Below, piece by piece: positions 5,781 through 14,280 of a DNA stretch of 32,612 bases. Every line of letters starts with the position of its first letter. Position 1 is the first letter of the stretch. Both the position numbers and the translations under genes were made by a program. Below the pieces are notes generated by a model, which was not told the DNA's origin, made no database searches, and worked only from the letters and a program-made list of their open reading frames with translations. The DNA is from a virus. The DNA is taken from positions 1-32,612 of the IMG/VR virus record IMGVR_UViG_3300005563_000073, one strand, 5' to 3'.

Positions 5781-6959
5781 TCAGCGCAGCTGCTCGACGT
5801 TGAAGCGGCACCGCACGTCGGGCTGGTCGACCGAGGTGTCCTGGCTCGACGAGGCCGGGTGCCAGCCCTGGATGGCGACGATGTCGCCGACGTTGAGCTC
5901 CAGCTGCACCGTGTGGCACGGCGTGGTGTTGAAGCCGATGCTGATCACGGGGTCGAAGTTCGCGGTGCCGATCACCGGGTCGCCGTTGAAGGTGATGCGG
6001 CAGCCGACGCCGCCGCCCGAGGCGGAGAACCCGGGGAACGCGACACTGCCGCTGATCTTGTAGGTGCCCTTGCGGCGGCAGGTGTAGAAGCGGCCGTTGT
6101 TGCGGTCGTGGCCCTGGTCGGTGTCGATCACCACGGTGTCGAACCGCAGGTCGGCCCAGACCAGCGCGAGGATCGTCTGCGCCACCGACTGGAACGACGT
6201 GTAGCAGGCGTGCTTCACCAGGCCCACCCAGGTGCCCGGGGTGCCGCCTGAGACGCACACCCACACCGCGGCCGACTGGTCGATGACGAAGTCGCCGCGG
6301 AAGTAGGTTCCGATGATCGGCGGCCCCGAGCTGGTGCCGCCGACGAATCGCGTCGCTGAGACGGCGCCGTCGGTCGGGGCGGGCTGGCCGAGGGCCGGCG
6401 TGAACGGCGGCCGCCACTGACCGGGCGAGCCGGCCTGGTAGCAGATCCACATGTTGCCGGTCTGGTCGACGACGAAGTCGCCCGCGAGGAACGAGCCCGA
6501 GGTCGGGGCGCCCTGGACGGTTCCGCCGACGAAGCGGGCGGCGGCCAGGGCGCCGGTCATCTTGCGGGGCTGCCCGGCGACGTCGGCCCAGCCGACGCCG
6601 TTCGGGAGGCCGGCCGACGACACCAGCGCCTGACCCTCGGCGCCGACGGGCAGGTTCGTTACCGCGCCCGGACCTGACCCGATGATCAGGTCACCGGCGG
6701 CGAGGATCGTGCTGGTGAGGGTGTCGGCGTTGAGCGTGATCCAGCCGCCGCCCCAGTCGTAGTAGATGCGGCCGTTGTCGGTGCCGAAGTAGAAGCGGCC
6801 GTGTTCGCCGGCGGGCGGGCGGGTTGCGGCGGTCCCTTCCAGGTAGACCGCGGCGATGGTGTCGAGCGCGACGGCCAGGCGCTGGAAGTCGCCCGGCACG
6901 TTGTTCGTGTCGCTGCCCGTCGGGTACGGGATCGCCATGCGCGGGGTGGTGGCGGCCAT
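5781..6959 (-). CDS. Tail fibre / receptor-binding protein
   Basis: 392 residues. N-terminal attachment region (PYPTGSDTNNVPGDFQRLA; FYFGTDNGRIYYDWGGGW) is typical of actinophage fibres. Residues 141-182 and 203-244 are two copies of a module also present in the spike/collar protein. The C-terminal part, about 250-392, is a jelly-roll of C1q/TNF type (YKISGSVAFPGFS; RITFNGDPVIG; QLELNVGDIVAIQGWH), a usual receptor-binding head. It is the last of the large tail genes and precedes the lysis and surface cassette. Confidence 0.86.
   Translation of the reverse strand: MAATTPRMAIPYPTGSDTNNVPGDFQRLAVALDTIAAVYLEGTAATRPPAGEHGRFYFGTDNGRIYYDWGGGWITLNADTLTSTILAAGDLIIGSGPGAVTNLPVGAEGQALVSSAGLPNGVGWADVAGQPRKMTGALAAARFVGGTVQGAPTSGSFLAGDFVVDQTGNMWICYQAGSPGQWRPPFTPALGQPAPTDGAVSATRFVGGTSSGPPIIGTYFRGDFVIDQSAAVWVCVSGGTPGTWVGLVKHACYTSFQSVAQTILALVWADLRFDTVVIDTDQGHDRNNGRFYTCRRKGTYKISGSVAFPGFSASGGGVGCRITFNGDPVIGTANFDPVISIGFNTTPCHTVQLELNVGDIVAIQGWHPASSSQDTSVDQPDVRCRFNVEQLR
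6228..6539 (-). repeat. Two copies of the shared adhesin module in the tail fibre
   Basis: Copies at 6414-6539 and 6228-6353, 62 codons apart. Shared pattern: RFVGGT, three to four residues, P-x2-G-[ST], GDFV[VI]DQ, W[IV]C, G[ST]PG-x-W. The third copy lies in the spike/collar gene. Confidence 0.82.
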
Positions 6960-6990
6960 GCGGGGATGCCCCCCTTCTCTGGTCGTTCGG

Positions 6991-9351
6991 TCAGGGGGTG
7001 AGCGACTGGATCTCGATGCCGGCCATCGACGCCTTCTGCCCCGTCGGGGACGACACGCCGAAGGTCTGCGTGCCTTGCGTGGGGGCGGGCTGGTAGCCGA
7101 AGTACATCGTCGAGCTGTTCGGGTAGAGGCCCTCCTGCACGTTGCCAGCGCCTCGGTAGGTCGGGGTGCCGGGCGCGACGTTGTTCCAGTCGGCCGCCAT
7201 CCACGAGACGACGCTGTTCTTCTGGGCGGTGCTCACGGTCTGCGAGCAGGTCGTGTTCGACTGGCTCGAGCCGATCGCTGGCGACGCCGCGAGGGCGGCG
7301 TTGGTCCAGCGCTCGACGACCATCGCGCGCCGGCCGGCCGACCCGCCGAACGCGACGGACACGGTCATGGCGGCTGGGCTGCTCCCGACGACCGCGGTGG
7401 CGAGCTTGCCGGGCGCGTTGGAGCTCGCGGTCTGGTTGGCCCGCGTCGTCCAGGTCAGGCTGCCGCCGCTGATCGTGCCGATGGTTGTCGGGGTGTCGTC
7501 GGCGTAGACCTTGACCACCAGCACCTCGCCGGCGGCGGGGGTGAAGCTGGGGGTCGTGAGGGCGGACGTGCCCGATGAGGTGTCGGGCACGTAGTACGAC
7601 TGGACGAGCTGCGGGTACCCCGACGGGGTGCCCGCGGCGGCGAGGCTGCCCGCGCCGGCCAGGGTGGCGGCGTCGGTCTGGGTGGCCTGCGCGTTGGCGC
7701 CGAGAGCACCGGCGCCGGCCAGGGTGGCGGCCGTGGGCACCAGCAGGCCGCCCGGGTCGAACACGCTGGCGCCGGCCAGGGTGGCGGTCGCGTTGTCGAC
7801 GACGACCTGCCCGGCTGCGGACAGCGAGCCGGCGCCGGCGAAGGAGCGGCTGCTCGACACCAACGCCTTCGGGGCGAGCCCGAGAGCGCCGGTGCCGACG
7901 AGCGGGGCCTGGCCGGCGACGACCATCACGAACAGCAGCCCGGCGGGCTTGGCGGCCTGCACCGCGGCCTTCACCGCGAGGGTGTCAGGGATGAACGTGT
8001 TGTAGTTCGTCGCGGCCGCCGCGAGCAGCGGGTATGTCGGGTAGGTGGCGGTCTCGTCGGCGTAGGTCTTGACCAGGGCGGCAGCGGTCGCGACGGTGAC
8101 GGTGAAGTGGTACGGGTCGGGGCTGCGCTCGGTGATCGTGGCGTGCTGGCCGGGGATGAGCACCGACTCGGCGGCCGCCAGCACCGCGGCCAGGGTGCCG
8201 CGGGCGAAGCCGGCCTTGGCGTCGATCTGGGCGCGCTGAGCGGCGTCGGACTTCGACGGGTCGGCGCGCACCCCGATGAACTGGCCCAGCCACGGCAGGG
8301 CGTAGGTCGGGGCCCGGCCGGTGTCGACGGCCTGGGACCAGCCGGGCCCGTCGGGGGTGTCGCGCACGAGGTCGTCGAGCTGCTGCAGCATGTGGCCGGC
8401 GGCGGCGTCGACGAAGGTGCGCAGCGGGTAGCCGAGCGCGGAGTCGCCCGTGCGGAGGTGCGCGAGCTCCCCGTACAGCACGAGGCCGGCCGGGGTGGGG
8501 TCGTTGCGGGGCGGCGGCCCGGGCGGCAGGCCGCCGCCGGGGGGCGGCAGCTCCGAGCCGGGGGGCGGCGGCGCCGGGCGCACGCCGGGGTAGGCGGTGA
8601 GCTGGCTCGTGCCGGCGAAGGTCGCCGACAGCAGTCCGAGCGGGGTGCGGGCGGTCGCGGCGGCGCCGAACCCACCGGCGCCGGCCAGCGTGACCGACCC
8701 GAGGGTGACGCCGGCGACGGTGCCGGCGACGGAGATGAGCACCGCGATCGTGGCCGATTGGGACGACTGGGTGAGGGTCGCGATGGGCTGCTGGGCGCCG
8801 CCCGAACAGTTCGGGTTGAAGGCGATGCCGTCGCCGGCGGCGTTCGTCAGGAACGTGTAACCGCTGGTGACGCCGCCCTGGTGGAGGGCATTGGCGGCGG
8901 CGGAGACGGAGTGGCCGAAGTAGAGCTGCCCGGCGGCGGTGGGCACCAGTCGGGGGTAGGTCGCCAGCGTCGACGACGAGTTCTGCAGCTGGCCCCAGGC
9001 GCCGGCAATCCACTGGGTGGCCGAGCCGAGGCCGGCCGTGAACTCCTGCACGTCGATCTCGGTGTAGGAGTTGCCGGCGCCGCCGGTCATGCTCAGCACG
9101 ACCGGGTCGCCCGAGCCGACGTTGGCGACGACTGCAGCCCAGATCTGCTGGATGTCGCCCTGCGCGGTGAACGGGCCGGCGACGCGGGTCCAGCCGATTG
9201 CGTTGCCACCCGACACGGCGGTGACCTGCACCGGCGACGTGGTCAGGGTGCTGACCAGCAGCAGGTTCCCGATGGCGTGGGTGGTGACGGCGCGGGTGGT
9301 GGCGCCGTTGGCGGCCACGGACTGCAGTGCACCGACGGGAGAGATCGACAC
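6991..9351 (-). CDS. Composite baseplate/tail protein with central gpI-like domain
   Basis: 786 residues. Residues about 1-215 and 575-786 are similar beta-sandwich-like domains of the phage-tail type (AIGNLLLVSTLTTS; AGEVLVVKVYADDTP), probable surface decoration. Residues about 265-290 are a Pro/Gly hinge. Residues about 290-480 resemble P2 gpI: LGYPLRTFVDAAAG, LQQLDDLVRD, YALPWLGQFIGV, RAQIDAKAGFARGTL. Residues about 480-575 hold repeats with LAGAGxL. gpI normally follows gpJ and links wedge to fibre, as here, but at less than half this size. The start is GTG at 9351; other nearby GTG codons cannot be excluded. Confidence 0.82.
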   Translation of the reverse strand: MSISPVGALQSVAANGATTRAVTTHAIGNLLLVSTLTTSPVQVTAVSGGNAIGWTRVAGPFTAQGDIQQIWAAVVANVGSGDPVVLSMTGGAGNSYTEIDVQEFTAGLGSATQWIAGAWGQLQNSSSTLATYPRLVPTAAGQLYFGHSVSAAANALHQGGVTSGYTFLTNAAGDGIAFNPNCSGGAQQPIATLTQSSQSATIAVLISVAGTVAGVTLGSVTLAGAGGFGAAATARTPLGLLSATFAGTSQLTAYPGVRPAPPPPGSELPPPGGGLPPGPPPRNDPTPAGLVLYGELAHLRTGDSALGYPLRTFVDAAAGHMLQQLDDLVRDTPDGPGWSQAVDTGRAPTYALPWLGQFIGVRADPSKSDAAQRAQIDAKAGFARGTLAAVLAAAESVLIPGQHATITERSPDPYHFTVTVATAAALVKTYADETATYPTYPLLAAAATNYNTFIPDTLAVKAAVQAAKPAGLLFVMVVAGQAPLVGTGALGLAPKALVSSSRSFAGAGSLSAAGQVVVDNATATLAGASVFDPGGLLVPTAATLAGAGALGANAQATQTDAATLAGAGSLAAAGTPSGYPQLVQSYYVPDTSSGTSALTTPSFTPAAGEVLVVKVYADDTPTTIGTISGGSLTWTTRANQTASSNAPGKLATAVVGSSPAAMTVSVAFGGSAGRRAMVVERWTNAALAASPAIGSSQSNTTCSQTVSTAQKNSVVSWMAADWNNVAPGTPTYRGAGNVQEGLYPNSSTMYFGYQPAPTQGTQTFGVSSPTGQKASMAGIEIQSLTP
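7652..7786 (-). repeat. 18-bp repeats encoding LAGAG units
   Basis: The plus-strand 18-mer GCGCCGGCCAGGGTGGCG occurs identically at 7652-7669, 7712-7729 and 7769-7786, with periods of 60 and 57 bases. It encodes the ATLAGA core. Weaker copies flank it (about 7830 and 8687). Confidence 0.85.
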
Positions 9352-9405
9352 CCGTCACCACCTCGCCCTCTGGATCGGTGAGGCGCGAGCAAGGGCGGGG
9401 TCGGG

Positions 9406-10602
9406 TCAGGTCAGGGCGACCGAGGTGGTGATGTTGATGGCGCCCGGCTGGGGCAGCGGGATCGGGCCGGCCAGGGTGGCGTCGGCCGCCGACATCGCAC
9501 CGGCGCCGATCCCGATGGTCAGGCTGGCGACGTAGCGCACCCCGGGGATGTCGTCGAGGATGCCGCCGACGGTGAGGTAGCGGACGACGGTGGTGTTGGT
9601 CCAGGCGAGGTTGGGGCCGCCCCAGTTCGCGGGCGACAGGTAGGCCTGCAGCGCGGCGACGGCGGCCGCGGTGACGCCGTCGGGGTCGTAGCCGGGCGCG
9701 CACACCAGCGACGCGGTGACCTTGACCGTGGAGTAGGTCGGGTCCATCACGTTGACCACGAAGTTGATTTCGCGCTGGGCCTGCAGCGCCGTGGTGACGG
9801 CGGCCTTCACCGAGGACGAGAGCGCGTTGCCGTTGGCGTCGACCACCCCGACCGCGACCATGCGGGCGTTGTTGTAGCTGGAGTCGGCCGGGTTGTAGCC
9901 GTCGAGGGCGGCGGCGCGGGTCACGCCGGGTACGTTGCGGGCCAGGGCGGCGAAGTCGGCTGGCAGGATCGGGCGCGGCGCGAGCAGGCGTAGCTCGTCG
10001 GAGAGCCGGTCGAGGTAGTCGGACTGGGTCTCGGTGTCGGCGCCCCCGGCGCTGGTCGTGGTCGATTGGACGCTCACGACGAACGCGAGCGCATCGACGA
10101 GGCTGAGCGCGGCCGGGGCCAGGCCGTTGCCCTGGGTGCCCGGCAGGACCGCCTGCAGTGCGATCGCCCCGGCGGGGGTGACCGACTGCCCGGCGGGCAC
10201 GGTGTAGTCGGCGACCGTCTGGAAGAGCATCGTCTGGCGGGCGCTGATCGAGTAGGCGACGGTGGTGCCGGCGGGGATGAGGTGCCCGGCGGTGTCGTTG
10301 AGCGTCCACGTGCTGTTCATGCCGGCGGCTGCGCCCTGCTCGGCGGGGAGTCCGAGTAGCCGGTTGCCGAAGTACTGGAAGATCGCCAGCGGCACCTGCG
10401 CGGCCACGGTTGCGGTCTCGGCGCACATGCGGGCGAACGCGCGGATCATCCAGACCTCGAGGTGGCCCTCGCGGGCGACCCATCCGGGCTGCTGCAGGGC
10501 GAGGTAGGCCAGCGCGTCGGCGGCGAGCTTGTCGGGGTCGGTGGTGACCGGCAGTGCGATGTAGCCGGCCGACCCTGCGACGGACTGCGCGGGCGTGGTC
10601 AA
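9406..10602 (-). CDS. Baseplate wedge protein (gpJ / gp47-like)
   Basis: 398 residues. The start is taken as TTG at 10602, overlapping the upstream TGA, with GAGGAG five bases upstream; no ATG or GTG suits better. The protein has the baseplate J signature: EVWMIRAFARMCAETATV, IPAGTTVAYSISARQT, then VLPGTQGNGL, then QSDYLDRLSDELRLLAPRPI, and DFAALARNVPGVTRAAALDG. It forms the wedge ring with gp25 and the gpI-like protein that follows. Confidence 0.92.
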   Translation of the reverse strand: MTTPAQSVAGSAGYIALPVTTDPDKLAADALAYLALQQPGWVAREGHLEVWMIRAFARMCAETATVAAQVPLAIFQYFGNRLLGLPAEQGAAAGMNSTWTLNDTAGHLIPAGTTVAYSISARQTMLFQTVADYTVPAGQSVTPAGAIALQAVLPGTQGNGLAPAALSLVDALAFVVSVQSTTTSAGGADTETQSDYLDRLSDELRLLAPRPILPADFAALARNVPGVTRAAALDGYNPADSSYNNARMVAVGVVDANGNALSSSVKAAVTTALQAQREINFVVNVMDPTYSTVKVTASLVCAPGYDPDGVTAAAVAALQAYLSPANWGGPNLAWTNTTVVRYLTVGGILDDIPGVRYVASLTIGIGAGAMSAADATLAGPIPLPQPGAINITTSVALT

Positions 10603-10913
10603 CGGTGCTCCTCAGGGATCTTCGCGATGATCGAGGTTGAGCCATCGCTGCCCGGGGTGACGGTGAGCTGGGTGCCGATGGCGCGGGGTTCCCAGCGGGC
10701 CAGTGCCGCCTGGATCTGCGCGATCACCCGGGATTCGCTGGTGAATGTCACGTCCGGGATGCCGTAGTCGAACTGCTCGATGCGGGTGCCCAGCGGTGTC
10801 GACAGCAGTACCCGTACGCACTGCGACAGCTCGCCGATGGTGTCCTGCTCGACGACCGCGGCGGCGCCGGTGGCGTCGTACTGGAAGGGGATGACGAAGT
10901 GGTTGACGGCCAC
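10599..10913 (-). CDS. Baseplate wedge protein (gp25-like / gpW)
   Basis: 104 residues from a GTG with AGAAGGGGG seven bases upstream. Signature features: DTIGELSQCVRVLLSTPLGT, IEQFDYGIPD and IAQIQAALARWEPRA, matching gp25/GPW lysozyme-like wedge proteins, which connect the sheath to the baseplate and lack lysozyme activity. Its TGA overlaps the TTG start of the gpJ homologue. Confidence 0.92.
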   Translation of the reverse strand: MAVNHFVIPFQYDATGAAAVVEQDTIGELSQCVRVLLSTPLGTRIEQFDYGIPDVTFTSESRVIAQIQAALARWEPRAIGTQLTVTPGSDGSTSIIAKIPEEHR

Positions 10914-10934
10914 GGTGGCGCCCCCTTCTCGTGC

Positions 10935-11360
10935 TTATGCGGGCTCGATGAGGCCCCGCGGGTCCAGGTCGTGGCCGCGGTCATGGTCGGCGGCCTCGGC
11001 GGCCGGGGCGGGGGGCTCGCTGGGGGCGCCGTGGCCGTGGCCGTGGCCGACGTCGGCCGGCCCCGGCTCAGGCGCAGGGGGTGGGATGAGGTCGTCGCTG
11101 TAGAGCGGCACCAGCGCGTGCAGGAGTGCGATCGCGTCGTCGTAGGTCGGGGCGCTCCCGAACGGGATCAGCCACACCTCGCCGCAGCGGCGGCAGTACA
11201 GGTGCGGGACGCGGTGGCCGCTGGCCGAGCGGACGCGGGTCGCGCCCTCGCTGGACTCTTGGGGGTTGTTGCTGATCGCCTCGTCGATCGCGAGCGTGTG
11301 ACCCAGGCGCTTGCAGTCGTCGCGACGGACCGCGCGGCGCGCAGCCTCGGTGATCTCCAT
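10935..11360 (-). CDS. Zinc-finger-like protein with His-rich tail, within the baseplate genes
   Basis: 141 residues; ATG preceded by AGAGGGGGG. Residues 16-60 contain DCKRLGHTLAID and then YCRRCGEVWLIPFG, a C-x4-H ... C-x2-C arrangement that could bind one zinc ion. Residues 61-90 are helical. The tail has Pro and His (GHGHGHG; DHDRGHDLD). It lies between the spike gene and gp25. Function unknown; it may be a small baseplate component or a regulatory protein. Confidence 0.78.
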   Translation of the reverse strand: MEITEAARRAVRRDDCKRLGHTLAIDEAISNNPQESSEGATRVRSASGHRVPHLYCRRCGEVWLIPFGSAPTYDDAIALLHALVPLYSDDLIPPPAPEPGPADVGHGHGHGAPSEPPAPAAEAADHDRGHDLDPRGLIEPA

Positions 11361-11371
11361 CGGCCCCCCTC

Positions 11372-12430
11372 TCAGTACCAGATCGCGAACATGAGCGGGG
11401 CGTAGGCCGGGCGAGCATCGAACGCTGTCGCAGCGGGGAGCGCGACCCGGTGCATCGTGTGCGAGCCGGCGGAGTTGTCGATGGCGAACACGGCGACGGC
11501 GCCGTGGCCGTGGTTGCCGGAGTCGACGCCGCCCGAGTTCCACGGCGACACCCCGTAGTCGGGGCCGCGGGCGGCGATCACCTGGTCACCCGGGAAGTGG
11601 CCGCCATGGTTGCCGCCGCTGGGAACGGTGCCGCCGGTGAGGTCGTGGTGGTGGTTGCCGTGGGTGTCGACGGTGATCTGGTGGTCGTGGTCGGGGAGGT
11701 TGGCCGTGAGCAGCGTCTTCAGGGTGGATCCGCCGACGCCGCCGAGCGCGTAGGTGTCGGCGCCGAGGGTGCCGACGCCGACCGGGACGCGGCCTGACAG
11801 GTTCGGCAGCACGAACGTCGTACTGCCGTCGCCGGCGCCGAACAGGTTGGTCGCGACCAGGCTCTTCGCCTGCGCCCACGCCCACAGCGCCGGGTACGCG
11901 GACCGCAGCACGGTCTGCCCGACCAGGGCAAGTTGGTTCGGTTTCAGCGCGAGCGACAGCTCGATGTCGCCGACGGGCTTGTCCTGGCTGGAGCGCCACC
12001 CGCCCGGGGAGCCGGCTGTGCGGCAGATCCACAGCAGGCCGGACTGGTCGACGACGAAGTCGCCGACGCGGAATGTGCCGGTGGTGGGCGGGCCCGAGGT
12101 GGTGCCGCCCACGTAGCGGGTCTCGGCGGGGGCGCCGGGCAGCTGCAGCGGGGTGCGGGGGGCATCAGCCCAGGCGGCGACGTAGGGGCGGGTGAGGTCG
12201 TCCCCGACGAAGCCGACCAGGCACGCGGAGTTGACCGGGGGATACCCCTGGATCGGCCACGAGTAGCGGCACGGCCCGAACGACCAGTCGGGGTGGAACG
12301 TCGGGATCGTCACGAACAGGCCGTCGGTGTCGGCCGACAGCACCAGCGCCTCCTGCAGGCCGGGCAGGGCCTGCGTCGGGGCGGGCTGCTGGTTGATCAC
12401 GAAGTTCAGGTCCGAACCGATCTCGCCCAC
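11372..12430 (-). CDS. Baseplate spike with tail-collar domain
   Basis: 352 residues. Residues 1-95 resemble a short gp5/gpV-type OB-fold spike base (LVLSADTDGLFVTIPTFHP; GYPPVNSACLVGFVGDD). Residues 104-145 hold a module also found twice in the tail fibre. From about 155 onwards is a phage tail-collar domain: VGDIELSL, TVLRSAYPALWAWAQ, FVLPNLSGRVPVGVG, and clustered His (NLPDHDHQITVDTHGNHHHD) followed by HTMHRVALP and PAYAPLMFAIWY at the end. The His cluster probably binds metal and stabilises a trimeric tip. A spike and collar in one chain suggests a combined central tip and adhesin. Confidence 0.83.
   Translation of the reverse strand: MGEIGSDLNFVINQQPAPTQALPGLQEALVLSADTDGLFVTIPTFHPDWSFGPCRYSWPIQGYPPVNSACLVGFVGDDLTRPYVAAWADAPRTPLQLPGAPAETRYVGGTTSGPPTTGTFRVGDFVVDQSGLLWICRTAGSPGGWRSSQDKPVGDIELSLALKPNQLALVGQTVLRSAYPALWAWAQAKSLVATNLFGAGDGSTTFVLPNLSGRVPVGVGTLGADTYALGGVGGSTLKTLLTANLPDHDHQITVDTHGNHHHDLTGGTVPSGGNHGGHFPGDQVIAARGPDYGVSPWNSGGVDSGNHGHGAVAVFAIDNSAGSHTMHRVALPAATAFDARPAYAPLMFAIWY
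11996..12121 (-). repeat. Shared adhesin module, copy in the spike/collar protein
   Basis: About 42 residues (104-145), consensus RYVGGTTSGPP, then GDFVVDQSG, then WICRTAGSPGGW. Two more copies are in the tail fibre gene at 6414-6539 and 6228-6353. Confidence 0.8.
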
Positions 12431-12448
12431 GGGCCATCCTTCCCGGGG

Positions 12449-13399
12449 TCAGTTGCTCGCCTGGAAGGACACGGTGTGCGTGTCGCCGGTGCCCGTGTCG
12501 GTCGGGGCGGGCTCGGGCAGGGTCGGCTGGCTCCTGACCAGGCTGACCGCGGTCGCCTCCCGGTACAGGTCGCGGGAGATCTCCGAGACGATCCAGTCGC
12601 CCGAGCCGGCGGCCAGGTTGCGCGCCGCCACCCGGGCGCCGAGGCCGGCCGTCCAGCGGGCGGCGTAGGTCGCGACCTTCGCCGTGGCGACGGGCTTGCC
12701 GATGTCGTGGTCGAAGTCGATCGTGTCGACCGCGTCGCTGTACTCGCCGATCTGCATGGCGGGGGCGTAGCCGAGCAGCCACGAGTCGGGCCCGAACCAC
12801 ACGCTGACACCGTCGGAGAAGCACCGGTACCCGACGTCGGAGGCGATCCGCACCAGGCACGCCCACGAGTCCTCGTCGGTGGCGTTGGAGGTGCCGCGGG
12901 TGAGCGGAACGAGCGCCTTCGGGGTGTTCGGGGCGACGATCGCGGGGATGCCGGCGGCGCGCAGCAGCTGCTGCGCGAACTGCACCCGCGTGGTCACCCC
13001 GGAGGCGGCCGCGAGCTGCCCGGTCTGCGCGCGCAGCTTCGCGACTACGGCATCCTCGTAGGTGCCAGAGATGACGTCGCCGGCCTTGTTGACCTGCACG
13101 AGCTTGAAACGCACCGGCGGGTTGGCGCCGGTGTCGATCGTGACCGCCTCATTGAGGATCGGGCTGGCCATCATGACGCGGGCCGGGTCGATGAACGACA
13201 CCTTCAGCGTGGCGGCCTGCGTGATCGAGCGAGACAGGCTCGCCCCGGTGACCAGGTCGCCGCTGTAGGAGGCGAGGGTGCGGCCGTACTCGACGACGGT
13301 CATCCGCTCGGGCTTGATGCCCGACAGGGCCGGGCTGTTGGCCTGCCCGATCAGGGTCGCCGTGGCCTCGGATGGGCCCGGCAGCAGCGGCGAGGTCAC
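12449..13399 (-). CDS. Baseplate hub protein (gp27 / late control D-like)
   Basis: 316 residues starting at a GTG that overlaps the upstream TGA (GTGA). Beta-rich N-terminus (ERMTVVEYGRTLASYSGDL; ATLKVSFIDPARVMMASP), then TRVQFAQQLLRAAGIPAIV, and a domain with DVGYRCFSDGVSVWFGPDS. These are features of the hub family (XkdQ, gpD, gp27) that adapts the six-fold tube to the three-fold spike. It lies between the LysM protein and the spike/collar gene, the usual order. Confidence 0.82.
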   Translation of the reverse strand: MTSPLLPGPSEATATLIGQANSPALSGIKPERMTVVEYGRTLASYSGDLVTGASLSRSITQAATLKVSFIDPARVMMASPILNEAVTIDTGANPPVRFKLVQVNKAGDVISGTYEDAVVAKLRAQTGQLAAASGVTTRVQFAQQLLRAAGIPAIVAPNTPKALVPLTRGTSNATDEDSWACLVRIASDVGYRCFSDGVSVWFGPDSWLLGYAPAMQIGEYSDAVDTIDFDHDIGKPVATAKVATYAARWTAGLGARVAARNLAAGSGDWIVSEISRDLYREATAVSLVRSQPTLPEPAPTDTGTGDTHTVSFQASN

Positions 13400-14259
13400 G
13401 GCAGCAGGATCCGGCGGCCGGGCAGCACGCTGAGCGGGTCGCGGATGCCGTTGAGGATGGCGATGATGTTGGCCTTCTTGTAGTCGCCGAGCTCGCGAGC
13501 GGCGATGCGGGCGAGGGTGTCGCCGTCGCGCACGAAGTAGGCGCGGCCGCCGCCCAGCGTCGGCAGCAGCTGCGCAAGCTGCGGCAGCGCCGCGGACACG
13601 ACGGTGGCGGCGCCGGCCGGGTTGTTCGGGATGCTCGCGACGAACTCCGCGAGCTGCGTGGTGACCTCGCTGGCGACCGCGGCCGGCGCGGCCGACAGCA
13701 GCGACGGCAACTGCTGGATCAGCTCGGCCAGCTGGGCGGGCACCTGGGCGCCGGTCTGCGACAGGACGCTCAGCGCCGCGGACAGCTGCGCCGACAGGGT
13801 CGGGGTCGGCGCGGTGACGATCGCGCCCGCGTGCTCGACGAGGGTCAGCACGACGTCCTGCTGCACGAGCGCGCCGTCGCGGCGGCGCATCTGCTCGGTA
13901 CCCCAGGCGATCGTGATCGCCACCCACTCGGCGACCCCCGACTGGTCGACCGGGCCGACCAGGCTCAGCAGGGGCGGCTCGCCGGTGGCCGCGGTCGGGC
14001 GCATCCACCCCGACACCAGGGCGACCTGATCCTCGATGGAGACGTCGTTGTCCGACCCGTCGAGGATCACGGGCAGGGTGAGCTGCATCAGGGAGTCGGC
14101 GGTGAACTCCAGGAACGCCTTGCGGCGCGGGCGGGCGACCGCGGTCCAGACCGAGCCGCCCGACCCGTACTGCGCGAGCTGTCCGACGTCGGCCAGGCCG
14201 AACCCGACCGTCGGGCCGGCCGGCCGGATCGGGGTGATGAACAGGTCAGGCTGCGGCAC
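13396..14259 (-). CDS. LysM-containing baseplate/tail protein
   Basis: 287 residues from GTG, preceded by AAGGGGTGA. The N-terminal 150 residues are beta-rich (RPRRKAFLEFTADSLMQLTL; SGWMRPTAATGEPPLLSLVG) as in XkdP or gp53-type baseplate hub partners. Residues about 155-235 are Ala/Leu-rich helix. Residues 238-287 form a LysM domain (FVRDGDTLARIAARELGDY, then ANIIAILNGIRDP, then LPGRRILLP), which binds peptidoglycan or stabilises the hub. Gene order after the tape measure fits. The stop overlaps the next GTG. Confidence 0.87.
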   Translation of the reverse strand: MPQPDLFITPIRPAGPTVGFGLADVGQLAQYGSGGSVWTAVARPRRKAFLEFTADSLMQLTLPVILDGSDNDVSIEDQVALVSGWMRPTAATGEPPLLSLVGPVDQSGVAEWVAITIAWGTEQMRRRDGALVQQDVVLTLVEHAGAIVTAPTPTLSAQLSAALSVLSQTGAQVPAQLAELIQQLPSLLSAAPAAVASEVTTQLAEFVASIPNNPAGAATVVSAALPQLAQLLPTLGGGRAYFVRDGDTLARIAARELGDYKKANIIAILNGIRDPLSVLPGRRILLP

Positions 14260-14280
14260 TGGTCATCACCCCTTTCCCGG

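Noticed and set aside
7630-7900. Possible diversity-generating retroelement variable region in the repeat part of the composite tail protein
   Set aside because: No reverse transcriptase, template repeat or adenine-biased variation is visible; repeats are simple coding repeats.
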